DNA of 64,000 nt from Hirudinaria manillensis. Its lineage: Eukaryota > Annelida > Clitellata > Hirudinida > Hirudinidae. A program made the position numbers and the translations under genes. Of this stretch, positions 39,173-50,800 are shown one piece after another; position 1 is the first letter of the stretch; the number at the start of each line of letters is the position of its first letter. The stretch spans positions 3,417,501-3,481,500 of the forward strand of contig CM067531.1 in NCBI GenBank assembly GCA_034509925.1, in the 5' to 3' direction. The notes under the pieces were generated by a model. That model saw nothing but the letters and a program-made list of their open reading frames with translations. It did not search any database and was not told where the DNA came from.

Positions 39173-40918
39173 TCAATTAAATACAATCACCTTCCGTGGC
39201 TTCACCCTTGTAAACTTTGACTGCGACTTTGTCTGAGGCGCTGAATAGCCAGAAGACGCTGCTCTCCTTGTGGAATTTTCAGTGAAACCCAAATTAATTT
39301 TAGGCATTTGCATCATAGCAGAGCTTTGGAATTAAGAAAAGTATGACTTAAAGATATTCTTGTAAAAATTATCAACACCTCAGATTTATGCTGATTATAA
39401 ATTTTAATAAAATTTCTTCCAGGCACATTATGCATAAATATGATAAAATAGGCATTTATGTATTTTTTTTATTTTAAAGTGACCAATTATTACAAAGACA
39501 TTATTGTATTACAAACAGATATTTTGGATATCAAGAAGATCCAAGAAGAAAAACATATTCAATTTCTCTGCTAATTTATGCTTTGAGAACACATCCTTAA
39601 TGAACCTAGGTTTGTTTGGGCTAGCTCCCATCATTGGCAACTGGTAATTAGTGATTTGTAATTAAAGATAGCTTAAATTGTGTGAGCATTATATATTAGC
39701 TTGCTAATAATTACACAAACATTTGACTTCACATGCCTCTTCTTTGGAGGTTGACATAAAACCTGTGTAATGGGCTTTGTGCTTGGATCACTCAGAGACA
39801 AACTCCTGCAGCTTAGAGAAGTCCTCTTTAAAATATCACCATCCTGTAATCATTTGATTAATGAACGTGCAAAATTCTTGAGCAATCATGAATAACTAAA
39901 CCATCACACCTCATTCAATATGTTCATTTCTTTACTTGCAGTTTCATCATCTGAGACTTTTTTTGAATTCCTCTGGTTATTATGTGCCTGATTTGCACTA
40001 ACAAATTGGTTATGTGATATTGCAGGGAGAGAATAAGTTGAACCAATTGGACTCTTTGTATGGTTTTTATCTTTCTCATGGGACCTTTTCTCACTAAGAA
40101 AATTCTGACTGCTTTATAATCAAAGACTTAAACAATCATTTACCTAAAACACAAATATCTGTCAAACCCATTCTTTATTTCTAGCTTCCTCAACTCTGCC
40201 GTTGCAGCGGATACTTTTAACTTTTCCTCCATTAGAGCTTCATTCAATTTTTCCACCTGGTCACTGAGGTATTCTATCTTCTTTTTCATTGAAATATCTT
40301 TCCAAATAAATCTTTGATTAAAAATTAGTTGTTAATTACTTAGTTGTACCAATACGGACATACCATCTTTTGTTTGACTTGTTTTGTTTGAAGTTTTGGA
40401 AACTGTAGCTGTAGTGGGTAAACATGTCGTTGTAAAAATTATAATTACTTATAAGATTTATAAAATGCACATATTTCCTAATATAAAATTATCACAATGC
40501 TTTTTAATTACGTATAATTTACTTACTTGAGTGCTCCAGGGGAACTGAGCTTGAAATTTCATTCGAATTTTGCAATATTGCAAACTTCAGAAGCAACTCT
40601 AAAAAGACAATAACTTCACAAATGGACATATTAGAGCAAAGTATAATATCTACCCTGGTTGCATCTTTTGAGATGATCAACCTCTGCATGCAAACTTGAC
40701 AAAACCTCGGTATGATGGGCTTGTAGAAACTGCAATGCCTTTTCTAGACTTTCAACCTTTTTAGGGCCGCGACTACGCTGCAGTTCGATTGTTGGCGGCA
40801 CATATGTTAACGTATCTAACTTATGCTTATTTGGACTTTGAATATGGAAATTATCGTGTACATTATTCCAGCATAATACACTTTTTTGTGAAGCGTCTAA
40901 AAGTGCCACTTGACTCAT
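39173..40918 (-). CDS. CCDC74/CCDC92-family coiled-coil protein, about 328 aa
   Basis: Exons 40918-40654, 40598-40527, 40408-40364, 40297-40144, 40093-39910, 39843-39728 and 39323-39173 join in phase. The N-terminal third has the family coiled coil: VESLEKALQFLQAHHTEVLS, then LHAEVDHLKRCNQELLLKF, closely matching the CCDC74 pattern of a short helix ending LHxEIxHLKRxNKxL. A second coiled coil follows (KKKIEYLSDQVEKLNEALME). The remainder is low-complexity, rich in Ser, Lys and Asn. Vertebrate CCDC74 proteins bind spindle microtubules and kinetochore fibres. The last two exons are less certain, since the usual C-terminal motif is not clear; an alternative frame of the last exon contains LLAIQRLR. 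The gene is head to head with MZT2. Confidence 0.75.
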
Positions 40919-41226
40919 CTTTCGTTTCTCTTAATTAAATTGTCACGATAAGCAGCCGTACGTCGGACGTAGAGAATATTTGGTAGTCATAGATACCCAG
41001 CCTAAGCTTGACTTTATATTTATACTTATTATGTGAAGGTTTTTTTAATGTTTATAGAAATAGTTTATTATTAATTTTTAATCAAATTTACAAGACACTG
41101 AAATAACTTTGGACACTTTACTTTTACTCAATTTGTTTTGATTCGGGTTGAAAATTTTTGGTCGGTTTCGCCGTTGATGCACTAGAGCTATACTGCTTAT
41201 CTTGGGGATTTTTTCTTTGTTGTGCC
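40919..41226. promoter_or_regulatory. Bidirectional promoter between CCDC74-like and MZT2
   Basis: 308 bp separate the two divergent start codons. The left part is GC-richer (acgtcggacgta near 40960). Some of the interval must be 5'UTR, leaving room only for a compact shared promoter. Confidence 0.5.
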
Positions 41227-41525
41227 ATGGATGACCTCACAAAAAAACAGTTGTTATTAAGAAATCTTAATTCCGAGGAAGTTGAATTGTACGAATTGTC
41301 CTTCTTGAGCGGTATTTCATGGAATCCAGAAGTATTCAAGTTAGTTTTATTACAGATGTGATTAACATTACCAATTTATTTAATCTAATGAAATTTTGGG
41401 CTTTTAGAATTGTATTGGAGCTTCTGAGGTTACAGACAAGTCCACTGGCCGTGGAAAAAGTGTTGAAAATGATGGCCACGGCGAGCAAGAGTAACGAGGA
41501 GCGTAAAAAATTAATTGAGAAATAA
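41227..41525 (+). CDS. MZT2: Mitotic-spindle organizing protein 2 (MOZART2), 76 aa
   Basis: Two exons, 41227-41339 and 41408-41525 (phase-2 junction). The protein reads ELYELSFLSGISWNPEVFKI, then VLELLRLQTSPLAVEKVLKM, the MOZART2 core. The family consensus is ELaqLaGIslDPdVFrilvdLLklNvaPlAvfqmLksm. The extension to Ser/Lys-rich ASKSNEERKKLIEK is short. MZT2 is a small helical subunit that binds GCP2 N-terminal extensions in the gamma-tubulin ring complex and helps microtubule nucleation at centrosomes. The size is smaller than vertebrate MZT2 (about 158 aa), which has a long disordered tail. Confidence 0.92.
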
Positions 41526-42189
41526 CCAGCATTATAAAATTTGTTGTTCGACATTTGTTGTGATGAATTCGCACATGTACTTGTTTTTGCAGAAATTATC
41601 TTCTGAGAATTTAGAAGTTACACAAAAAAAGCTGAAAATTTTTCGAAGGACATTTAACACGGTTTTGTTGGAGATAGGGGAAATTACCTTTTAGGGTTTC
41701 TCTCATTGGAAAATTAAATATGTGGTTTGGCGAGTGTTCTGCTGCGAAATTTGGGTGTTCTCTCGTTGATTAGATAATTAATTGCAATTCTCCCTGGGAG
41801 CGAGGCCGGAAGAGCTAGTGGAATTAAAATGGGGATCAGCAGATAGGAAGAGTAAGGTCAGCCATTACAAAAATATTTAAGGCTTAACAGGATTTTCTAA
41901 TATGGTCATGTTTTTTGCGATGAGATCCGGGGGTTATGGGGCCATCATCTTCAGCTTTTTTGTACACTTGACAAAAAAAAAAAATTAGGTCGGCGAAGAA
42001 GAAACAATTATGTAACTTCAAAATTGTCAAAACATTGACGAGGAGTATTTTGCAGTTAATTTGCAATTATACATTTTTTATTGTAACGGACGTCGCAGTG
42101 CGCATCCAGTTGCCTTTTATAAATCCATCCACCATAATCAACGGGGAACTCGCTTAGAGTCTCGAAAGACGAATTGTTTGAAAAGAGAA
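41526..42189. other. Intergenic region between MZT2 and the LHFPL gene
   Basis: No supported gene. The frame of the next gene is open upstream to about 42061 without an ATG, probably 5'UTR. Confidence 0.4.
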
Positions 42190-43300
42190 ATGTTTGTAAT
42201 ATCGAGTTCTCCTGGAAATACACATAACGTGAGATATAAATTGGGGATATCACTCTATGTGAAGGTTTTGTGGATAGTCTTGTCGATATTGGTCAGTATT
42301 GCTTGCACCTACAGTTTCTGCAAGCCGCAATGGTTTATTAATTCTTCAACAGATTTGTGTCTGGGCATTATAAACTTTTGCTATGAGGAAAGACAGTTTT
42401 ATTTGCCTTCGCACGTCAAATATGTTGATTTTATCGAGGAAAAGAAAGAATTTAATTACTTTAACCGACCAACAAGATTTTATCTCAAAGACTACAAGCG
42501 CAGGTTTGACAAAGTGGTTTATCATAGACAGGACGAAATAAAGATTTGTCAAATCTACGGAGGATCCCATTTCCAACTTTCTTATTTACCATCCAACCTT
42601 TGGCAGATTGCTTGTATTTCTTTTGGCTTCGGCTGCCTCTTGAGTTGTTCGTCTGCAATATTATCATTGATCACTGTCATTCTAAAGTCTGCTAGCTGGA
42701 ATAAAAGATTGGCTTTCTATACAAGAATACTGCAAGCTTCTGCAGGTTAATAGAAAGTTTTTGAAAGTATTTGATTGTCATGATGGAAAATTTTTAGTAA
42801 ACTCGTTTGCTATCGTACTCCCAATCATCGATAATATTAAAGGATAATTTAATTGAAACAGTTATTTGTATTTTTATGAAATTATTCAAAGGGTGAGGAT
42901 AAGCATCTTAAATCATAGATATTTTGATACAAAACACGATCATGGCGTCCGGTCAATATTCGTCGCAGGCTTCCGGAGTTGTTCAACCTAACCACGATTC
43001 GGCATTTAGGATGCATAAGACCGCTTTGATTGGACCATTCATTTATTAGTTCAATTATTGCGAATATTGGATTAATTCATCAAAATAAAAACTTTTATTT
43101 TTATAGCTTTGCTGTTTACGTCTGGATTGGTAATTCTACCATTTGGCATGGATTCCAAACTAGCACGTTACGTCTGTAAAAGTTCATTTTCCTACAATCT
43201 CGGAGAATGTAACGTCGGATGGCCATATATACTGTCTGCCATTTCAACTGCCTTGTCGTTCTTCTGTCCATTTTTATCTCGACATATAGATTTAGAGTAA
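42190..43300 (+). CDS. LHFPL tetraspan family protein, 249 aa
   Basis: Exons 42190-42745 and 43107-43300 (phase 1). TM1 (KVLWIVLSILVSIACTYSF) runs into a C-x-PQW-type motif (CKPQWFINSS), then an extracellular loop with LCLGIINFCYEE. TM2 starts at LPSNLWQIACISFGFGCLL, the LHFPL signature with NLWQIA. Exon 2 gives TM3 (LLFTSGLVILPFGMDS), the second loop with LGECNVGWPYILSAIS, and TM4. These match the claudin-like LHFPL family (LHFPL1-7), whose members serve as subunits of GABA-A receptor complexes, hair-cell transduction complexes or junctions. Which member is not resolved. Confidence 0.88.
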
Positions 43301-43433
43301 GCCACATTGGTTTTAAGTGCTAAAGACATGAAATCGTGAAAAAAAATTGGCAATGTCATCGTGACTCGTAGTGATCGTCCGTGTTTATATCGACTACTTT
43401 CTGATGCCAAATTAATCATTTTAATTATAACCT

Positions 43434-43439
43434 AATAAA
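43434..43439 (+). terminator. Candidate poly(A) signal of the LHFPL gene
   Basis: AATAAA 134 nt past the LHFPL stop, before the convergent AUTS2-like gene end at 43660. Confidence 0.5.
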
Positions 43440-43659
43440 TTGACGTTGTGTTGTCATTGCATGAAACAAATGTGCTCATCCGAGTGCAACAAAGAGACAA
43501 TCGAATCCTAAGAGTGAAATCATCGACGTTGAGTGATTAACTTTGAACGAACTAGTTCAAACAGAGTTACTTAGATTTCATCGACCCTAGACAAATAAAA
43601 AAGAATTAAAAGAAATGAAAACGGCCTGAGATAGTACGCTATGAATGAAAGTAATACTG

Positions 43660-45626
43660 CTATCGGTGATGCTTGACTGCTTTTCTGAGAGCTTGCTGTT
43701 TCGCGTGCTGTTCCTCCCCTTCCATGGTCGGACTCTCGTTGCTGCTCAGACTTCCACTGCTGTTACTCTCGCTCCTGTTGTTCGACTGGCCGCTAAGATC
43801 GCTGCTCCAGCTGCTTTCGCTTCCTCCGCTACCTTTAGGGCAGACGACTGTGTTCTTGTTTTCAGATGAAGACGATCCAGACTCTCCGTCGATTCTCTTA
43901 TGACCCATCACCTCGAAGGCTCCAACGGGTAGAAATTCATCGACTTTACCGGACTTATCAATTTTGTGACAGTAGCGAGAATCGCAAGGATGGTCCAACG
44001 GCACCTTGCGACTCTTTCTGTGAACGTCCCTTTTGTGAGGAGATATTCCTTTGGACATCCTGCCGACGTGGGAAGAATTTCCGTCCACAGTTCCTCCTGG
44101 TTCGGGGAGAAGGTTGCTGATCGTCTGGAAGTTTTTCACGTAGCGAGTATCGAGCTTCGATTTGAAACTTTCAAAGCAGCTCGTGGTCGAAGACTCGCTA
44201 CTACTCGATTGGGTCTTTCGTTCGAGATCCAGTAAAGAATTACCGACGACCGAGAAGGCAGAAATGTGATCAATGGATTGGCAGTTGAGATTGATTCTGT
44301 CTCTGCAATCGTTTTGATGGATGCCAACGTCATTTTTTCCAATCTCCTCGTCGGTGTTGTCTGAAGTCGTGCCAGATTCGCCAACTTCCTGAAGAAGAAA
44401 ACTGCAGTTGTTGTCAGGGACGCTGTTGATTGTCGTATGTTCGAGTGGGAAGTGAAATGGGGGTTCTTTTTTGATCCCATCAAGTGAAAGTAAAGACCCC
44501 TCTTTTCGAAACGAGCTTTGAGCACGACGTCGTCCGGTATGGTTGGTGTCGCTCATTGGGTCGCAACGGCTGGTTGAATCAGTCTGTTTCTGCGGGATCG
44601 TTGACATGTTTGCCAGGTCCCTGGTGCAGTCATTTATTTGGAACTTATGGGAATTGATCTGGTTGGCAAAGCAGTCCATTGGCCTCATGCTCTTCTCAAA
44701 TTGTTCGTTCATGTTTACTTCGCGCTGATATTCTTGGACTCGGGGACCAAATTTGTCCGAATTATTTATGGAATCTAAATATCATAAGAATAATTATCAT
44801 ATTAACGTTGAAAAACATTTTTTTAACGAATCGATTACTTTTGGAAATCCTGCTAAAATCCACGCTGAAATCTTTAGAGCCATTTTGTTCCAAACTTTCG
44901 TCCTTGTGGTGCGATGAAAAACTCTTCTGAATCTTGTCAGTGAGATGGCAGCTCCGTACATGTTGGTCGTGTAATCCAACCGCCGACGAGGAATGGGGGA
45001 AGGCTTTCCTGTACTCGTGGTGTCTCCTACTTGTTCGTTTGTCAGCCACGAACGGCTTCAGACGGAAATAACCGTGATTGTCGTTCATACTGAAGAAGGA
45101 GTTGAATTGGGTGCTGAAGACATGGTTGAAGTTGCCGTGCCTGTGACTGATATTTTGATGGAAACTGTAGAACTTCGGTTCGATGTGCCTCCTCATTTTC
45201 TTGAAGTGAATGTTCCAAGCGATTTTTCCGTGTACGGCACACCACCGGCCGGGTTTCTGATGTGATTATTAAATGAGTGTTCACACAAATAACTCCTCAT
45301 TAAACGAGTTTCTCATTATTTACACATAAGCCGTAAACAGTAATCGATGTCACTGACATTGTTGATCGGATTGTGGCGAGGGAATTGGTGCATCCTGAAG
45401 TTGGATGAGTGAAGGAATGGCTTCTCATTTTCATGGTGGAAAACGTGGCTTACAGGGGGAGTGAAAAGCGAGAAAGGTCGCAAATGCTGTAATTAATCAC
45501 CACTGTTAACACTTTAATCGGTTTTAGTGACTCAATTAAATTTGATAAAATATATGGATAAACCTGGAAGTGCTTCTTATGGGACTTGTGCAATCCATTT
45601 TCCGGTGCCGAGTGAGTCTTGGATGT
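43660..45626 (-). CDS. AUTS2/FBRS-family protein, C-terminal part (5' exons incomplete)
   Basis: Exons 45626-45564, 45486-45358, 45256-44839 and 44774-43660 join in phase and give about 575 residues of one protein. The diagnostic segment is KPGRWCAVHGKIAWNIHFKK at the start of the third exon, matching the conserved AUTS2/fibrosin block (a GKWCAMHV...A...H..K pattern). Before it is HLRPFSLFTPP and a His-rich stretch. After it come disordered sequence and a Ser-rich C-terminus with runs such as SSSSENKN and SSGSLSSNESP. AUTS2 proteins join noncanonical Polycomb complexes (PCGF3/5) and affect transcription in neurons; Drosophila has tay. The real N-terminus must lie farther right. An exon at about 47375-47226 is splice- and phase-compatible but unproven. 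Confidence 0.7.
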
Positions 45627-48532
45627 CTTTAAATAAATTTATTTTAGTCGTAATTATTTAATAATTACGAAACGATAGCGACTCATTCAAGACTAAATGG
45701 AGCGAGTGACACACCTATTATAGGGACAATTACTTCTAAATTGCACCCATTAAAAGGTTCGATCGAGTAGAGCCAATAATAATTAATGAAATAATTAGCA
45801 GACAGACAAGAATATCGAATGTGACACCCAGATTTATTTTTCCCTCCAATAAAAGGCAACACTCGTCTGAAAATAAAATGCCTAATGCACCACTTAGGAT
45901 CAATTAGGTTTCACAATGTCCTCGTTAGATGGCTCGCACAAATTACTGGTTTAATTGAAATTATTTTTATCCTTTTTCTGAAATTTATTCATCATCCGAC
46001 AAAAAGTATGATGCTTAGTCAGCTCTGTGTCGGATTTTTTCTCAGTTTTCAATTAATACCACAGTTCCAATTTACTATAGTCGAAATAATATGCTGCTAT
46101 TACATTCCGATTTCAGATTTACCCATAGCAAGTGGTATTTCTTTACATTTTCTTGAAAATGTCTTTTTGGTTCTCAAATAAAAAATGCAAATCGAGTCCT
46201 GAATATTATAAAGGGCTCGTGCAAACACATAAATTCCCAGCTTTACTAATTACTCGCATTAATGATCCACTAATAATATGTTTATTAAAGTGTTTATCAC
46301 AAATAAATGGATGTTCTAATGGATTTGCGCTCCAGTAAATTTATGACGCTCGTTAAAACAGAATCTAAATTGTTTTTAATTCATCTTAATAAGAAAACTA
46401 GAGTCTGGAGTTGAACAAGTGCCGAAATTTCTGCTATAATTTAAAATCTAAACAGAATCAGAAGATTTTCCCATTGTGAGGATAGGTTCAAATCAGATCC
46501 TTATATTGAAGCCACAAGACTCTTACGAGGCTTACACAAGAGTAATTACAGCTTCCGAAATTTTGATAAAAACAATTTCCCGCCAATATTGTAGTTCACT
46601 GTGATCACATAATCTTTGATCATAAATCTGGCAACGCTGAAGAATAGAAACCCAACGACTTTTTGAGTCAACCCATTGAATAAAGTACTTTACAAGCGGC
46701 CAATCGACCTTTTTCAAATTTTGTTTTACTAATCTCAGTATTTCTAAGGGAAAATTTTGAAACCTTTGAAACGAAGTCATTGACAAAAACAGCAGGAAGT
46801 TGATCTATAGAAATCTTTTTTAGTTAATTCTTTGCTTATTTTGTTACATTTAAATTGTATTTAATAAAATCACTCATGAATTAAAAAAATCTTTATAACC
46901 TCCATTTGGAAACTCAAGTCACAGATCTTTACCAGGAAAAAATTGTGGATGAATAATAACCACAACAATTAATGAATAATAATATTACCGGATATTAGTA
47001 TTCCAGTTTAGTATCGTATGCGTGTTTCGGATGTGTATTAGTCTATTATTATATCATTCTATTCCCAGTTTTATAATATAATTAAAATTGCATCGATCCA
47101 TTTAAACATACCATTACAACTACAACATTAAAACTGCTGGAAAAACTCCTCTGGTTCTAATTCAAAGGTAAACGCATTCTTATCGTTTAAAAAAGAGACC
47201 AATGTTTAGAAAAAAAGATGAATCTTACAAAAGTCGAATATCGACTGTACATTCCTTGTGGTCTCGAGTGCTCAACAGATGAACGACTGCTCAGCAAATC
47301 CCCATGAACGTTGTATTCATTCAATGTTAGATTACATCTCCAGTCCATAATGGAAAACCAGTTGCACTGAAGCCTGGAGGGATGTGGGTAATTATGTAAT
47401 TGCATTTAAAAATATCATGCTCTTCATCATCAATAAGTCAGTATCCATGATCTTACCTCGATTCTAAATCCGCATAAGGAAATTAAGCAGGCTGTCAGAA
47501 CTTACGAGGAATTTATACTTGGCGCGGTCGGCATGCGATTCATTAGACAACTTTAACGTGAAAGTACTTTAAATGTTAATTAGCTTGGCGATAAGTTTAA
47601 TTAGTTAATTAATTAATTAGTAACGCTTGATCTGCGTTTGAATTTCATCCTAATTACTATATTCGCCGTTCGTTATCCGTATATTTTTTAAAAATTAAAT
47701 TGAACTGCAAATTCATTAATCAAACTGCTGTAATAATCATACAAATAATATGTCCAACATTTGTCCCTTCGGAAGAAGACTGATTGGTTGGTCGGTCGAT
47801 TGATTTAGAGCCATTGATGAGCACCCAACGAGCCCCTCTTTTTCGTCTTTTTGTAAATAACGATTAACGGAGATTTTTCCCCGCCTAGAGAAATTCATTT
47901 GGAGCAGATTACCATTAAACAAATCTAAAATCAAATCCTAGCAAGTCCGACCTGTTATCCAGCCAGACCAAATTTCAACCCCAGCAGCGGCTCCCCGACT
48001 TACCCCAGACTTTGACCATCAACCCTTCTGGAGTTTGTGTATTAGTCGTTAGCAGTGCAGGGGTGTTTTGCTTGTTGAAACAACAACTTCAGAAATCCAT
48101 GAATGGCTTGAACTATTCCAGGTCTTCACAGCAACCCAACCCACATTTTATCCTTAGCAACACTTATTATCATTGCTAAACATTTGGATCCAAATCATCT
48201 TTTTCAAAGGACAGAATCATTAGGTCAAGCAAACACCTCTCAACAAATAATTTCTCACGATTAGACAATCATTTCAGCAAATAATACATCTGCTAGCCAT
48301 AGACCATAAAGAATCTGAGATTCCACCTGGGAATTATCTGAACATTTAATGCAAGTCGCTATTAAAAAAACCGTAATTAGTAAATCCACAAAAACGTGAT
48401 CCAATATCTAATTCAATACAAAATTCCCAATACCATCATTGCAAACAAAAGTGAAACATGGATCTCCAAACCAAAAGTTACAGTTTCTTGCTGCTAAAGC
48501 ACTTAAACGACATCGTGAACATCTCAACTAAT
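45627..48532. other. AT-rich region, probably 5' introns of the AUTS2-like gene
   Basis: No confident exon. Candidates are a phase-0-ending exon at about 47226-47375 on the minus strand (acceptor after CATCCCTCCAG, donor GTAAG, includes STFV context) and an 84-codon minus frame at 46532-46786. A palindromic TTAATTAATTAATTAATTAG lies near 47607. Confidence 0.35.
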
Positions 48533-49497
48533 TTACTCCTTCACGGATTCTCTTTCCACGGTGTAAGGACTAACAACCTCCAGAGATCCGCAGTCCGCTA
48601 TGAGAACGTCCTTCAGCGGCTTGTCCCTCCCATCTTTTTCCGAGTTCTCGATCTTTCGCACGACATCCTTTGAACAAAGAAAGATTTTTTATTGACTCAA
48701 TTATTTGCAGATACTCCTCGTCATTGAAAATTTAAACTGACCATGCCCTTCACTATTACACCGAAGACGACGTGTCTTCCATCCAGCCATTCGGTCTTCT
48801 TTGTGGTGATAAAAAACTGAGATCCATTTGTATCCTTTCCAGCATTAGCCATGGACAACCAGCCAGCACCATAATGCTTTAGCTTGAAGTTCTCATCAGG
48901 GAACTTGTCACCATAAATGCTTAGTCCTAAATTGAATGACATCTTTAGTAAAAAATTAATTCAACAATTTCGTGATGTCCTTTGTAATTACCTCCAGTGC
49001 CATCACCTCTTGTAAAATCTCCACCCTGAATCATGAAGTCTTTTATAACTCTGTGGAATTTGCTGCCCTTGTAATGCAACAACTTTCCATTAACCTGTGA
49101 TGGATTAATAACATGACAGGCTAGAAAAAAGTTTGTAATCTAGATAATAATATCTTAATTATTAATCACCTCTTTTCCTTCGGCAATTGACTTGAAGTTT
49201 GTGACAGTTTTAGGGACTGTCTTGCCAAATAAACCTATCACTATTCTACCGGCCTTCTCTCCACCAATTTCAATATCAAAAAAAACCTAAACCGCAACCA
49301 AAAAAAATTAATCAATTAAAATTGGTTAAGAAAAAAATCGTTTTAAACTTGCTGCCATCGTTTCTGTATAAAATTGTCATAATGATAAGCACCTCATCGG
49401 TAACTTTCGGTCCCTTTGCAGCTTCAGAAAATATCACAAATAAAAATAATGTAAGCAACGTTGAGACGACAAAACACCCCATCTTCAAAGACAACAT
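48533..49497 (-). CDS. PPIB: Peptidyl-prolyl cis-trans isomerase B (secretory cyclophilin), 214 aa
   Basis: Exons 49497-49393, 49286-49170, 49094-48992, 48926-48742 and 48667-48533 join in phase. The start ([20 protein letters not shown]...) is a signal peptide, followed by [20 protein letters not shown]. Cyclophilin catalytic and ligand residues are present: [20 protein letters not shown] (Arg, Phe, Gln), NGSQFFITT, and the Trp of [11 protein letters not shown]. The C-terminus ends SVKE, similar in size to the xxAKE tails of ER cyclophilin B. It would speed proline isomerisation during folding of secreted proteins such as collagens in the ER. The length matches vertebrate PPIB (216). The ATG at 49483 (MGCFVV) is an alternative start. 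Confidence 0.95.
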
Positions 49498-50800
49498 AAG
49501 CACACGTCACTCCAGACAGGTCGGCAAAGATCTCAACTCAAAGATACAAATCCGCGTGTGATATTTTCATTGGTTGGTCAAAAATGGAAATGTACCAATG
49601 CAGTTATTTCGAGTGTCATCAACTCAAATTAAAAAAAAAAGAAAAAAATGAAATAAGTCTACAGAAATTTAGCTAATAATTTGACAGATTATTTGCCTGG
49701 CGTGAGTAAAATGACACCTGGAGTGACCAGTCAAAAACTATAGTACCAAGTTGCCTTTGCTCGGAACTTCTCCATTAACCCTCTATTCCAGAATTAGCAA
49801 ATTGAAATCTTATGTTTCGCTCCTTTTGGGACAAATGATGTTTCCCAAATTCCGTTTGTAAAGGCCGGGTACAAAACAAGTCTGAATTGACGAAAATTTG
49901 AGAGATTTTGCTTGAACTTGAAAGATGGTATCAGATTTAGATCAAATGACATATCTACTCGGATAACTCAAATAAATAAATAAAAAAACTGAAGACGTAT
50001 TTGCCATAAGTTGAAGTTTTAAGCATCCTTGAAATCATTTCAACTCATCTACCAAAATTCTAAAAGTAATTGCTAAACATCTCAAAAATATTATCTCCAA
50101 AAACTTCCAAAGTAAACTCGGCACAACTCGAACCAGTCATCAAAAGCACATACCAATCATAACCAGAAACTTCAAAGATATTCATTAAACACAAATAAAT
50201 CTGTGAAAAGCTAGTAAACTGAGCATGGGGAATGAAACAATCAATAACCAATGATATGAGCAAATCGAGTGAATAGCACACAAATAAACTACAATTTAAT
50301 CGCCATTTCCGCAAGAAATTCAATACTCAATTCACAATAAAAAGTTCTAATTTTTCAATAGAAGTTAAAAATAAATCAGTGATATTTAAGGGAATGTATG
50401 TAAATAATTCCTTTGAAAAACATTAGTCAACAGAAATAATGGTATATCCAGAATCACCAATGGATAAAAATATCTCCAAATTAAGATAAATTGTCAAAGC
50501 ATCCAAGCAGTCAAACAAACAAAAATTGAATAACTATTGTTAATCATGGCTATAACTATACCAATCATAATGGATCATTAAGCTTAGAAATATGCACATA
50601 AGTTAATCAAATCAGATAAATTCAACATAATGTCAGTAAGATTGAGTGTTTAAAAAATGAGATAAGTAAAATAAGATTTGTCTCAAATCATAGAAGGTGA
50701 ACTAATATTATAACGTAATTGCATATGATAATGGATAAACATGCTAAATGATTATATATTCTCTAATTATCTTTTAACAGAGAACGACCGAATAAAAATG
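49498..50800. other. Intergenic region upstream of PPIB and 3' of SNX17
   Basis: AT-rich, no supported gene. An 87-codon minus frame at 50060-50323 is hydrophobic but has no homology I recognise. Confidence 0.4.

Noticed and set aside
43673..44235. Plus-strand frames opposite the AUTS2-like last exon
   Set aside because: Antisense shadows of a long, phase-joined minus-strand coding exon.
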